From assembly GCA_021799615.1 (NCBI GenBank), contig JAJZAC010000013.1, positions 1-40,446 of the forward strand: a stretch of DNA of 40,446 bases. Reading direction: 5' to 3'. Within the stretch, counting starts at the first letter, position 1; each line of letters opens with the position of its first letter. The position numbers were made by a program, and so were the translations under genes. Shown in pieces: positions 16,195 through 23,071 of this stretch. The notes beneath the pieces were generated by a model, which searched no databases, was not told the DNA's origin, and worked only from the letters and a program-made list of their open reading frames with translations. The stretch is from Actinomycetes bacterium (lineage in GTDB: Bacteria; Actinomycetota; Acidimicrobiia; Acidimicrobiales; RAAP-2).

Positions 16195-16749
16195 TCACGA
16201 CAGGAGCCCCTCCACGGTGGCGCTCCCGGTCTTGTACCGCCGGACGATCTCCGCCTGGAGGCTGTCGATCCGCTCATGGAGCAACCGGCGATCGGCCGAG
16301 ACCGCCGCCTCCAGCTCGGACAGTCGGGATGCGATCCCCTGGAGGGTGGCCTCGTCCTGCTCGGCCAGGCGCCCGACGCCGTCGGCGTCGAGGATCGCGT
16401 CGAGGCGGGCCGTGAGGTCTTCGCGTTCGGTGTCCGGCGCCAGCAGCATCGGCAGCCGGCCGGGTCCCGGAGGGCGGTGGGGACCGGCGGCGAGGATCTG
16501 CGGGAGCTCCTCCACCATCGCCGCCAGATCGTCGGCCGCCGTCTGCGGATCGCCGTTCCGGCGGTGGTCGAGCGCCCGGAGGACGATGTCGAGGCGCCCC
16601 TGGGACAGGCGGCGGACGTAGGACAGGCCGACTTCCGCCTCTTGGCAGGCACCCCGCATCCGGCGGATCTCCTCCAGCGGCTTCTCCCCGATGCCGTCAA
16701 GGTACCCGGGGACGAGGAGTGCTTCGAGCTCGGCGGATCCGGCGGCCAT
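16195..16749 (-). CDS. RsiG-like c-di-GMP-binding anti-sigma factor
   Basis: This 184-residue, largely helical protein carries the RsiG signature E(X)3S(X)2R(X)3Q(X)3D exactly at residues 39-54 (EVGLSYVRRLSQGRLD). A second copy with Q replaced by H is at 147-162 (EAAVSADRRLLHERID). In Streptomyces, RsiG is an antiparallel coiled coil that uses two such motifs to bind cyclic di-GMP and then sequesters the sigma factor WhiG. The spacing here, one motif in each long helix, matches that two-motif form. A WhiG-type sigma factor is not in the window. The ATG (rc 16747-16749) lies eight bases after a TACGCT -10 box. Binding of c-di-GMP and the sigma partner are inferred from the motif only. Confidence 0.78.
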   Translation of the reverse strand: MAAGSAELEALLVPGYLDGIGEKPLEEIRRMRGACQEAEVGLSYVRRLSQGRLDIVLRALDHRRNGDPQTAADDLAAMVEELPQILAAGPHRPPGPGRLPMLLAPDTEREDLTARLDAILDADGVGRLAEQDEATLQGIASRLSELEAAVSADRRLLHERIDSLQAEIVRRYKTGSATVEGLLS

Positions 16750-16757
16750 CGAGGACG

Positions 16758-16763
16758 AGCGTA
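16758..16763 (-). promoter_or_regulatory. -10 box TACGCT, leaderless-type promoter for the rsiG-like gene
   Basis: TACGCT (rc) ends eight bases before the ATG. No ribosome site is visible between them. Confidence 0.5.
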
Positions 16764-16802
16764 CCCCCGCCGCCGGCAGGCGACGGCCACCTTCCGGCCG
16801 AG

Positions 16803-17219
16803 TCACCCGGGAACGTCGGCGGCACACCGGGACAACCGCCCGGTCCGGTGGGAGGGCCCGTACCGGTAGACGGCCACGCCGACCACGTCGGACCGCGGCA
16901 CCGGCCCGAAGTCCCGGCTGTCCGTGCTCGCCTCGGGGCGGTCGCCCAGGACCACCACGCCGGCACCGGACACGCCGGCCACCCGCTTTACCAGGACGCG
17001 CTCGCGGCGACGCGGGTCACGCACGACGACCACCGCTCCCGGTCGGACCAGTCGGCCCCAGGCCCAGGCCGGCCGACCGAGGACGGCCAACCGGTCGCCG
17101 GGGAGGAGGCCGGGCGCCATGGAGGTGCCGGCGACCTCGACCCGGCGGAGCGCCAGTGGCATGAGGATGCCGGCGACCAGCACCAGCGGCACGGACGCCG
17201 CCAACCACGGGCACGCCAC
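16803..17219 (-). CDS. Nickel-type superoxide dismutase maturation protease (S26 family)
   Basis: This small signal-peptidase-like membrane protease is predicted to remove the N-terminal prosegment of the Ni-SOD precursor so the nickel hook can form. From the chosen GTG it is 138 residues: one N-terminal transmembrane helix (LAASVPLVLVAGILMPLAL), the catalytic serine at about residue 33 in AGTSMAPGLLPGD, the catalytic lysine at about residue 78 in RVLVKRVAG, and the later S26 box GDRPEASTDSRDFGPV. Divergent placement next to sodN supports the role. The GTG at rc 17217-17219 has GAGG three bases upstream; another in-frame GTG at 17237 is possible. The tail after YRYGP is unusual in having a lone cysteine. 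Confidence 0.88.
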   Translation of the reverse strand: MACPWLAASVPLVLVAGILMPLALRRVEVAGTSMAPGLLPGDRLAVLGRPAWAWGRLVRPGAVVVVRDPRRRERVLVKRVAGVSGAGVVVLGDRPEASTDSRDFGPVPRSDVVGVAVYRYGPSHRTGRLSRCAADVPG

Positions 17220-17224
17220 TCGCC

Positions 17225-17383
17225 TCAACCCGGCCACCTCCCGCCGGCGCCGGACACGATCTCGCAGGTCCTCGATAAGGTGTCGTCGGGGTAGCCCATA
17301 TCCCTTCCGTAGTACATCGCCCGTGCCCGGGCCGCCTCGAGCGGCGCGGCCGCACGGGCCCCGACCAGGTGGCGGGCGGCCAT
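17225..17383 (-). CDS. Possible 52-residue small protein upstream of the Ni-SOD protease
   Basis: An ATG frame (rc 17381-17383) with a GAGG site four bases upstream encodes 52 residues. It ends in TGA five bases before the protease GTG, and the protease's GAGG overlaps this stop, an arrangement seen with coupled genes. The peptide is Ala/Arg-rich, then Tyr/Asp-containing (MYYGRDMGYPDD), with one Cys. It matches nothing I know. It also overlaps the region that must hold the sodN promoter, so it may be a chance frame. Confidence 0.25.
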   Translation of the reverse strand: MAARHLVGARAAAPLEAARARAMYYGRDMGYPDDTLSRTCEIVSGAGGRWPG

Positions 17384-17476
17384 GCTCCCTCGCAGGGCGA
17401 GCGGGGCCAGACCGACCGCCAGAACACCGAACGGGACCCACCGTCCCCGAGGAACCAGAGACCAAGGAGCCCGACT

Positions 17477-17896
17477 ATGCGCATCGCCGACCACCTGTTG
17501 GCCACACTCGACCGGGTATCCGCCCCGATGACCGTCCGTGCCCACTGCGACCTGCCGTGCGGCGTGTACGACCCGGCCCAGGCCCGCATCGAGGCGGAGT
17601 CGGTCAAGGCGACCATGGAGAAGTTCAACGCCTCGAGCGACGAGACCTTCAAGGTGCGGGCCACGATCATCAAGGAGCAGCGGGCCGACCTGGTCAAGCA
17701 GCACTTGTGGATCCTGTGGACCGACTACTTCAAGCCCGAGCACCTCGAGGCCTACCCGCAGCTGCACGACCTGTTCTGGCGGGCGACAAAGACGGCCGGC
17801 GAGTCGAAGAAGACGAACGACGTCGCCGTAGCCGACCGCCTGCTCTCGGAGATCGCCGACATCGACACCATCTTCTGGGCGACGAAGAAGGGCTGA
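17477..17896 (+). CDS. sodN: Nickel superoxide dismutase
   Basis: Ni-SOD converts superoxide to oxygen and hydrogen peroxide. The precursor is 139 residues. A 22-residue prosegment precedes the nickel hook HCDLPCGVY at residues 23-31, where His23, Cys24 and Cys28 (His1, Cys2, Cys6 of the mature form) are the nickel ligands. The mature part of 117 residues is the standard length and forms a four-helix bundle in the family. The ATG has a good AGGAG site eight bases upstream. The maturation protease is encoded divergently; in Streptomyces the two genes are in tandem. Control by a nickel regulator (Nur) is known elsewhere, but I could not identify an operator. Confidence 0.97.
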   Translation: MRIADHLLATLDRVSAPMTVRAHCDLPCGVYDPAQARIEAESVKATMEKFNASSDETFKVRATIIKEQRADLVKQHLWILWTDYFKPEHLEAYPQLHDLFWRATKTAGESKKTNDVAVADRLLSEIADIDTIFWATKKG

Positions 17897-17915
17897 ACCG
17901 GCACGAGGTCCGGCG

Positions 17916-17950
17916 AGGGGGCTCCTGGGGACGTGTCCCCGGGGGCCCCG
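17916..17950 (+). terminator. Hairpin downstream of sodN
   Basis: A long imperfect palindrome 20 bases after the sodN stop is centred on GGGGACGTGTCCCC, with outer arms GGGGGCTCC and GGGGGCCCC. There is no T-run, as is usual for very GC-rich actinobacteria. It may act for both sodN and the convergent zinc-finger gene. Confidence 0.55.
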
Positions 17951-17991
17951 CCCCGGCCGGTCCGCCCGGCGGAACCGGACCACCCGGGCCG

Positions 17992-18273
17992 TCAGCCAGC
18001 CACGATCGGATCGGCGCCGCCATGCTCGTGGCGGCAGGCCCCGCAGTGGGCCGCAGCCGGGTCGTGCTCGAGGATGGCGGCGTCCACGCCGGCGCCGCAG
18101 GACACACAGCGCCCATAGGCGCCATCGTCCAGGCGCCCGAGTGCCGCCTCGACCGCGGCCAGCGCCGCTTCGGCCCGATCCAGTTCGTCGAGCAGGGTCT
18201 CGGGCGCCGGGACCGGGCCCGCCTCCGTGCTCCCCAGGTCGGGTGATGCCGGGCCACCGTCGGTCGAGGTCAT
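17992..18273 (-). CDS. TraR/DksA-type C4 zinc-finger protein
   Basis: This 93-residue protein has an N-terminal helix (LLDELDRAEAALAAVEAAL) followed by a C4 zinc finger with cysteines at about 56, 59, 77 and 80 (CVSC and CGAC). The GRLDDGAYGRCVSCG stretch is the hallmark of the DksA/TraR family. It is much shorter than E. coli DksA, and the coiled coil is too short to reach far into the RNA polymerase channel, so a different mode or a non-polymerase role is possible. The ATG (rc 18271-18273) lies seven bases after a TACCAT -10 box. It is divergent from the class V aminotransferase gene. Confidence 0.85.
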   Translation of the reverse strand: MTSTDGGPASPDLGSTEAGPVPAPETLLDELDRAEAALAAVEAALGRLDDGAYGRCVSCGAGVDAAILEHDPAAAHCGACRHEHGGADPIVAG

Positions 18274-18280
18274 CGTGGCG

Positions 18281-18286
18281 ATGGTA
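18281..18286 (-). promoter_or_regulatory. -10 box TACCAT for the zinc-finger gene
   Basis: TACCAT (rc) ends seven bases before the ATG. It lies only 24 bp from the opposite-strand -10 box at 18311, so the two polymerase sites overlap and may exclude each other. Confidence 0.5.
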
Positions 18287-18310
18287 GCCGGACGGCCAGC
18301 CGTGGGATCG

Positions 18311-18316
18311 TAGGGT
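18311..18316 (+). promoter_or_regulatory. -10 box TAGGGT for the class V aminotransferase gene
   Basis: TAGGGT ends six bases before the ATG at 18323, which indicates a leaderless message. It pairs with the divergent -10 box at 18281-18286. Confidence 0.55.
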
Positions 18317-18322
18317 TGACAC

Positions 18323-19717
18323 ATGGACGCATCCGCACCGCTGCCGATCGAACCGGTCGGTGCCGCACTCCCCGTCCCCTGTGTCGACGGGAGCGAGCGC
18401 CGGGCGATCGAGCTGGACCAGGCCGCATCGACCCAGGCGCACCCTGCCGTGCTCCGGGCGGTCGAGGAGTTCCTGCCCTGGTACTCGAGCGTCCACCGTG
18501 GCGCCGGGTTCCGCTCGCGTCGCTCGACCACCGCCTACGAAGAGGCGCGACGCGCCATCCTCCGGTTCGCCGGACGCGATCCTGACGGTGACGACGTCGC
18601 CATCATCTGCCGCAACACCACCGAGGCCATCAACCACCTGGCGTACCGGCTCCGCCTCGGCCCCGGCGCCGTCGTGGCCACGACGGTGGTCGAGCACCAC
18701 GCCAACCTGCTCCCGTGGGGGCGGGTGGCAGCGACGCGGCACGTGGAATGCGGCCCGGACGGCACCTTCACCGTGGACGACGTGGTGCGGGTGTTGGACG
18801 ACGGCGCGCCACCGGCGCTGCTCGCCGTCACGGGAGCGTCCAACGTCACCGGCTGGATCCCGCCCGTCGACGACATCATCGCTGCCGCCCACCAGCGGGG
18901 GATCCCGGTCCTCGTCGACGCGGCGCAGCTCGCGCCGCACCGGCCCCTCCCGCTCGCTGCCGACTTCGTGGCGTTCAGCGGCCACAAGATCTACGCACCC
19001 TTCGGGGCCGGTGCGCTCATCGGTCCCCGGACCGCCTTCGAGGACGGCGATCCGTTCCTGGCCGGCGGCGGGGCCGTGGACCTGGTCGACCTGGAGGAGG
19101 TCGTCTGGACGGCACCGCCCGAACGCGAGGAGGCCGGCTCACCCAACGTCGTGGGGGCCGTCGCCCTCCATGCCGCCCTCGACGCGATCGCCGGGATCGG
19201 CTGGCCGGCCATCATCGAGCACGAACGGGCCCTGTCCCGCCGCCTGAGGTCCGGCCTGGCCGCCATCGACGGCGTCCGGTTGCTCGGGCCCGATCCGACC
19301 GGGCCGGACACGCTCGCCCAGGCCACCTTCGTCGTCGACGGCATGGACCACGCCCTCGTGGCGGCCCGGCTCAGCGCCGAGCACGCCATCGCCGTCAGGC
19401 ACGGGTGCTTCTGCGCCCACCCGTACATCGTCCGTCTGCTCGGGCTCGGGCCGGAGGACGTCGCCGCCTACCGTGCCCGGGTGCGCCGCGGCGACCACTC
19501 GGCCATGCCGGGAGCGGTCCGGGCAAGCGCCGGGCTCGGGACGTCGCCAGCCGACATCGACGCTCTCCTCGCCGCCGTCGGGGAGCTGGCGGCCGGCACG
19601 CCGGCTCCCGTTCCCTACGAGCAGGACCCCGCCAGCGGGGACTACTTCCCGGTCACCGACGTTCCCGGTTGGGCTGACGCCGCCGGCGAGCTGGGTGGCT
19701 CGTGCGTACCGGGATGA
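18323..19717 (+). CDS. Aminotransferase class V, SufS/CsdA-like cysteine desulfurase
   Basis: This 464-residue fold-type I PLP enzyme resembles cysteine desulfurases. Motifs: an N-terminal YLDxAATT-like stretch here reading ELDQAASTQAHPAV, VEHHANLLPW, the PLP aspartate region VLVDAAQLAPH, the PLP lysine at about residue 222 in FSGHKIYAPFGAGALIG, and a C-terminal RHGCFCAHPY with cysteines at about 362 and 364 where SufS has its sulfur-accepting Cys. It is about 60 residues longer than SufS, mainly at the C-terminus. No suf scaffold genes are adjacent, so it may serve another sulfur or kynureninase-like reaction. The stop overlaps the next gene (ATGA). Confidence 0.85.
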   Translation: MDASAPLPIEPVGAALPVPCVDGSERRAIELDQAASTQAHPAVLRAVEEFLPWYSSVHRGAGFRSRRSTTAYEEARRAILRFAGRDPDGDDVAIICRNTTEAINHLAYRLRLGPGAVVATTVVEHHANLLPWGRVAATRHVECGPDGTFTVDDVVRVLDDGAPPALLAVTGASNVTGWIPPVDDIIAAAHQRGIPVLVDAAQLAPHRPLPLAADFVAFSGHKIYAPFGAGALIGPRTAFEDGDPFLAGGGAVDLVDLEEVVWTAPPEREEAGSPNVVGAVALHAALDAIAGIGWPAIIEHERALSRRLRSGLAAIDGVRLLGPDPTGPDTLAQATFVVDGMDHALVAARLSAEHAIAVRHGCFCAHPYIVRLLGLGPEDVAAYRARVRRGDHSAMPGAVRASAGLGTSPADIDALLAAVGELAAGTPAPVPYEQDPASGDYFPVTDVPGWADAAGELGGSCVPG

Positions 19718-20799
19718 TGACCCGCAGTCGGCACCGCCGGACGCAGGTGGTCGGAGCGGGGTGCCGGGTCCTGGGGGACCGCGCCACGTCCCGGGCCCGG
19801 ACACCCACCCTGGTCGCCATGCCGGCACTGGCGCTCGCCCTGGCCGGGGTGGCGCTCGGCGGGTGCGCTGCGTCGGGCGTGGCTGCCGAGCCGCCGGGGA
19901 CCGTCGCCTACGTCGCCGTCCACACCGGTCTGGCCGACCCGGGCGACACGGTCGCCACGCTGTCGACGAGCACCTCGCGGACACTGCCACCGGTCGTCGC
20001 CGCGTCACTGCCGTCCGCCCTCGCCGTCACGCCCGACGGCAGGCAGGTGCTGGTGGCCGACAAAGGAGCCCAGCAGGTGACCGTGGTGGACGTATCGACC
20101 GGCCGCGTCGTCGCGCGGGTCGGGGTCGGTCTGGAGCCCGACGCCATCGCCGTCACCCCCGACGGGTCGACCGCCCTGGTCGCCGACTTCTCCGCCGGGA
20201 CCGTCACGCCGATCTCACTGGCCACCATGCGCGCCGGGGCCGCCGTCCCTGCCGGACCCGAGCCCGACGCCATCGCCGTCACCCCCGACGGGTCGACCGC
20301 CCTGGTCGCCGACTTCTCCGCCGGGACCGTCACGCCGATCTCACTGGCCACCATGCGCGCCGGGGCCGCCGTCCCTGCCGGACCCGAGCCCGACGCCATC
20401 GCCGTCACCCCCGACGGGTCGACCGCCCTGGTGGCGTCGTTCCAGGACAGCACGGTCGTTCCCATCTCCCTCCCGTCGCTCGCACCCGGCGCCCCGATCG
20501 CCATCGGCGGGAACCCGACGGCCATCGTCGCCGGCGTCCGGGGTGGGGGGCCGGCCGCCTACGTCGCCGCCGGCGCCTCCGTGATCCCTCTCGACCTTCC
20601 CGGACCTACGGCGGGCCGGGCCACGGACGTGGGCACGCCGGTGGAGGGGATCGCGTTGGACGGGGGCGGCACCACGGTGTGGGTGACGACGACGGCCGGC
20701 TGGGCGGCGCCGGTGGACACGGCGACGGGAGCCGTCGGCACGCGGGTCCACGTGGGGGGGCAACCGGGGGACATCGTGATCCCGCAACCGGGGCGCTGA
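19714..20799 (+). CDS. Lipoprotein with YVTN-type beta-propeller repeats
   Basis: This 361-residue exported protein has a lipobox ending in Cys51 (GVALGGC) after a hydrophobic stretch (LALALAGVALGG) and a long basic n-region. The rest consists of about seven 40-residue blades with the recurring core DAIAVTPDGSTALVADF, as in YVTN/NHL-like surface propellers. Two blades are identical at the DNA level (see the repeat). The ATG at 19714 overlaps the preceding TGA; a start at the internal Met36 would give a shorter, more usual signal peptide. Its role is unknown; such propellers bind ligands or partners at the cell surface. Co-transcription with the aminotransferase gene is likely. Confidence 0.8.
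   Translation: MMTRSRHRRTQVVGAGCRVLGDRATSRARTPTLVAMPALALALAGVALGGCAASGVAAEPPGTVAYVAVHTGLADPGDTVATLSTSTSRTLPPVVAASLPSALAVTPDGRQVLVADKGAQQVTVVDVSTGRVVARVGVGLEPDAIAVTPDGSTALVADFSAGTVTPISLATMRAGAAVPAGPEPDAIAVTPDGSTALVADFSAGTVTPISLATMRAGAAVPAGPEPDAIAVTPDGSTALVASFQDSTVVPISLPSLAPGAPIAIGGNPTAIVAGVRGGGPAAYVAAGASVIPLDLPGPTAGRATDVGTPVEGIALDGGGTTVWVTTTAGWAAPVDTATGAVGTRVHVGGQPGDIVIPQPGR
20134..20432 (+). repeat. Exact 126-bp tandem duplication encoding propeller blades
   Basis: Units starting at 20134 and 20260 are identical over 126 bp (42 codons). A third copy starting at 20386 matches for about 47 bases. Identity includes third codon positions, so the duplication is recent or kept uniform by recombination. 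Confidence 0.95.
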
Positions 20800-20915
20800 C
20801 GGGCGCAGGTCCGTGGCGACAGGTCATGGCCAGCGTCGCCGAGCAGGTGCCGGCGCGCTCACACACGGGGCCGGCTCCTCGTGCGCCGGGACCTGATGCG
20901 GGTCGACCGGCCGGG

Positions 20916-20921
20916 TAGCGT
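20916..20921 (+). promoter_or_regulatory. -10 box TAGCGT directly upstream of tRNA-Lys
   Basis: TAGCGT ends six bases before the first base of the tRNA. A weak -35 candidate (CTGATG, 20893-20898) lies 17 bp upstream. The predicted transcription start is within a base or two of the mature 5' end. Confidence 0.5.
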
Positions 20922-20927
20922 GCCAGT

Positions 20928-21000
20928 GGGCCGTTAGCTCATCGGGTAGAGCAGGGGACTTTTAATCCCAAGGTGCCGGGATCGAGACCCGGACGGCCCA
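20928..21000 (+). tRNA. tRNA-Lys (anticodon TTT)
   Basis: The cloverleaf can be drawn by eye: acceptor stem GGGCCGT pairing with ACGGCCC, D-arm GCTC/GAGC with loop ATCGGGTA, anticodon loop CTTTTAA with anticodon TTT, T-arm CCGGG/CCCGG with loop ATCGAGA, and discriminator A. The CCA end is not encoded. The outermost anticodon-stem pair is a G-A mismatch, and the T-loop begins with A rather than T. Both are unusual but tolerated. Confidence 0.95.
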
Positions 21001-21199
21001 CGGTGTTTGTCCAGGCCCACTGCCAGAGGCCGGCCGCGTCGGCAGTGACGCCCTCCACCGACGCCGCCGGGGTGGCCGTGAGCTCGACCATGACCGCCCC
21101 CGGGTGGCCGGTTGCCGTACGCCCCGCACGTCGCCGGGCGCGAGGCGCTCCTGTCCGGTGACGATCACCCTCGGACCCCGGCTCGGTCCGGCGGTCCCC

Positions 21200-21225
21200 G
21201 GCACGGCAGCGGAGCTGCCGGTGCC
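21200..21225 (+). terminator. Strong hairpin between tRNA-Lys and the sirtuin gene
   Basis: GGCAC-GGCAGC and GCTGCC-G-GTGCC pair around a GGA loop with a single bulged G, giving an 11-bp stem 200 bp after the tRNA and 20 bp before the sirtuin promoter. It could end the tRNA transcript, though no T-run follows. Confidence 0.4.
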
Positions 21226-21244
21226 CGGAGCTGCCCGTGCCCGC

Positions 21245-21250
21245 TAGCCT
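21245..21250 (+). promoter_or_regulatory. -10 box TAGCCT for the sirtuin gene
   Basis: TAGCCT ends eight bases before the ATG at 21259, the same leaderless spacing seen elsewhere in the window. Confidence 0.5.
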
Positions 21251-21258
21251 GCCCGTCG

Positions 21259-22251
21259 ATGCCCCCTCATCGCGTCGGTGGCCTCGCACGGGCCCGGCAG
21301 CTGGTCGACTCGGCCCGCTGCGTGACGGTGCTCACCGGCGCCGGCATCTCCACCGACTCGGGCATTCCCGACTTCCGCGGCCCGCAGGGCGTGTGGACCA
21401 AGGATCCCGCCGCCGAACGGCTCTCCACCCTCCGCGCGTACCTGGACGATCCCGAGGTGCGCCGCCACGCATGGAGGGTCCGGCTGGCGTCCCCCGCCTG
21501 GACCGCCCGTCCCAACGCCGGCCACCGTGCCCTCGTGGATCTCGAGCGATCCGGGAAGCTCGACGTCCTGGTGACGCAGAACATCGATGGGCTCCACCAG
21601 CTGGCCGGCAACGAACCCGGCCGGGTCATCGAGATCCACGGGACGCTGCGTGATGTCGTGTGTCTGTCGTGCGGTGATCGAGGGCCGACCGAGCCGACGC
21701 TCGCCCGGGTACGGGCCGGGGAGGAGGACCCGGCCTGCCTCCGGTGCGGGGGCATTCTCAAGTCGGCCACCATCAGCTTCGGGCAGTCGCTCGTCGAGGC
21801 CGACCTGGCTCGTGCCGAGGCGGCGGCCCGCCGGTGCGACCTGCTGGTCGCAGCCGGGACCAGCCTGGCCGTCTACCCGGCGGCGGGACTCGTCCCGCTC
21901 GCGGTCGCGCACGGTGCGGCGTTGATCGTCGCCAACGCAGAGCCGACCCCCTTCGACCGGATGGCCGACGCCGTCGTGCGGGAACCGCTGAGCGAGGCAC
22001 TGCCGTCGATCCTGGGTACCCCGCCGGCCGCATCCGCCTCGCTGGCGGTCGATCCCGTCCGGACATCGGCGGGCGGGCCGGGGCCCCCTCACCCGCACGA
22101 GCAACCGGCCGCCACCACCGCTCGGCCTGGCCCAACCCGGGCACCGGACACCGGGCCCGATCTACGCTGCCACGGCGCCCCGGCCCCGGCTCGACAGGGC
22201 ACGATCCCGACCACGACACGAGGAGCGACACCATGGCCACGACCGTCATGA
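21259..22251 (+). CDS. NAD-dependent protein deacylase, sirtuin (Sir2/CobB) family
   Basis: Sirtuins remove acyl groups from protein lysines using NAD+. This one is 330 residues, longer than the usual 240-250. The NAD site reads LTGAGISTDSGIPDFRG at about 25-41, then TQNIDGLHQLAG (107-118), the catalytic His127 in IEIHGT, and a zinc site with Cys at 135, 138, 160 and 163 (CLSC and CLRC). The core ends near residue 255. The last 75 residues are a Pro/Ala-rich tail with no known fold, and the final codons overlap the start of the next gene by 19 bp. The tail could be disordered or could reflect a lost earlier stop. Confidence 0.93.
   Translation: MPPHRVGGLARARQLVDSARCVTVLTGAGISTDSGIPDFRGPQGVWTKDPAAERLSTLRAYLDDPEVRRHAWRVRLASPAWTARPNAGHRALVDLERSGKLDVLVTQNIDGLHQLAGNEPGRVIEIHGTLRDVVCLSCGDRGPTEPTLARVRAGEEDPACLRCGGILKSATISFGQSLVEADLARAEAAARRCDLLVAAGTSLAVYPAAGLVPLAVAHGAALIVANAEPTPFDRMADAVVREPLSEALPSILGTPPAASASLAVDPVRTSAGGPGPPHPHEQPAATTARPGPTRAPDTGPDLRCHGAPAPARQGTIPTTTRGATPWPRPS
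22163..22168 (+). promoter_or_regulatory. Candidate -10 box TACGCT within the sirtuin gene end, for the SDR gene
   Basis: TACGCT lies 64 bases before the SDR ATG, inside the sirtuin tail. If used, it would give a transcript with a leader of about 55 bases that carries the GAGGAG ribosome site. Confidence 0.3.
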
Positions 22252-22979
22252 TCACCGGCGCAGGCTCGGGTTTCGGCAGGGGGGCGAGCCTGGCGCTGGC
22301 CGGACGTGGCCATCGGGTGATCGCCACCACCGAGACGGACGAGCAGGCGGAGGCCCTCCGCGTCGAGGCGCCCGAGCTCACAGTCGAGAAGCTGGACATC
22401 ACGACCGGCGACGTCGACCGGGCCGCCTCGTGGGACATCGACGTGCTGATCAACAACGCCGGTGCCGGCCAGACCGGGCCCATGGCCGACGTGCCGCTCG
22501 ACCGGGTGCGGCGCCTGTTCGAGGTCAACGTCTTCGGGACGCTGGCGGTGACCCAGGCCGTGCTGCCGAAGATGGTTGCCCGTGGCTCGGGCCGGATCAT
22601 CATCATGTCGTCCATCGCCGGGGTGATCTCGGGCCCGGCGTTCGGTCCCTACTCGATGACCAAGCATGCGCTCGAGGCGATGGGCAAGGCCATGCGGAGC
22701 GAGCTGGCCGGTCAGGGCATCGACGTCACCCTGGTCAACCCCGGCCCCTACCTCACCGGTTTCAACGACCGGATGGCCGACTCGATGTGGGAGTGGTTCG
22801 GGCAGGGGTCCCTCAACGCGCCGGCGACCCCGCTGTTCGAGATGATGCGGCAGTTCGTCACCGAGGGGCAGCGGGACCCGGTGGAGGTGGTGGACCGGTT
22901 GGTCGAGCTGGTCGAGGCGGAGACGACCGAGGAGAACAACTTCGTGCCGCCGGAGATCCGCCAACAGCTCGGCGCCTGA
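22233..22979 (+). CDS. Short-chain dehydrogenase/reductase
   Basis: This is a classical SDR of 248 residues using NAD(P)(H). Cofactor motif TGAGSGFG (8-15), NNAG (about 74-77), catalytic Ser127 in MSSIAG, and the Tyr140-xxx-Lys144 pair in YSMTKHA are all present, followed by NPGPY. The substrate cannot be read from sequence; the family covers steroids, sugars, fatty acyl and many other alcohols. The ATG has a strong GAGGAG site eight bases upstream, in contrast to the leaderless genes around it. It overlaps the sirtuin tail by 19 bp, so the two may be coupled. Confidence 0.92.
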   Translation: MATTVMITGAGSGFGRGASLALAGRGHRVIATTETDEQAEALRVEAPELTVEKLDITTGDVDRAASWDIDVLINNAGAGQTGPMADVPLDRVRRLFEVNVFGTLAVTQAVLPKMVARGSGRIIIMSSIAGVISGPAFGPYSMTKHALEAMGKAMRSELAGQGIDVTLVNPGPYLTGFNDRMADSMWEWFGQGSLNAPATPLFEMMRQFVTEGQRDPVEVVDRLVELVEAETTEENNFVPPEIRQQLGA

Positions 22980-23023
22980 CACTCTGCGCCGGCGGGCCGG
23001 GTGGAGCCCGGACGGGCAACCTC

Positions 23024-23041
23024 CCGGCCCCATCGGGCCGG
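23024..23041 (+). terminator. Hairpin between the SDR gene and the response regulator gene
   Basis: CCGGCCC and GGGCCGG pair around CATC, 45 bp after the SDR stop. It also covers the -35 region of the response regulator promoter, so it could serve as an operator instead. Confidence 0.4.
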
Positions 23042-23056
23042 TGGGCCGGGGCACCC

Positions 23057-23062
23057 TAGACT
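23057..23062 (+). promoter_or_regulatory. -10 box TAGACT for the first response regulator
   Basis: TAGACT ends nine bases before the GTG at 23072. A GGAG lies in between at 23064-23067, so either a leaderless or a very short leader message is possible. Confidence 0.45.
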
Positions 23063-23071
23063 TGGAGCACC

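Noticed and set aside
17225-18985. Very long minus-strand frame opposite sodN and the class V enzyme
   Set aside because: High GC produces long antisense frames. Both plus-strand genes have complete family motifs, so only the last 52 codons, outside sodN, were kept as a weak candidate.
20939-21289. Minus-strand frame running across tRNA-Lys
   Set aside because: It translates the antisense of the tRNA and has no family similarity; the tRNA is certain.
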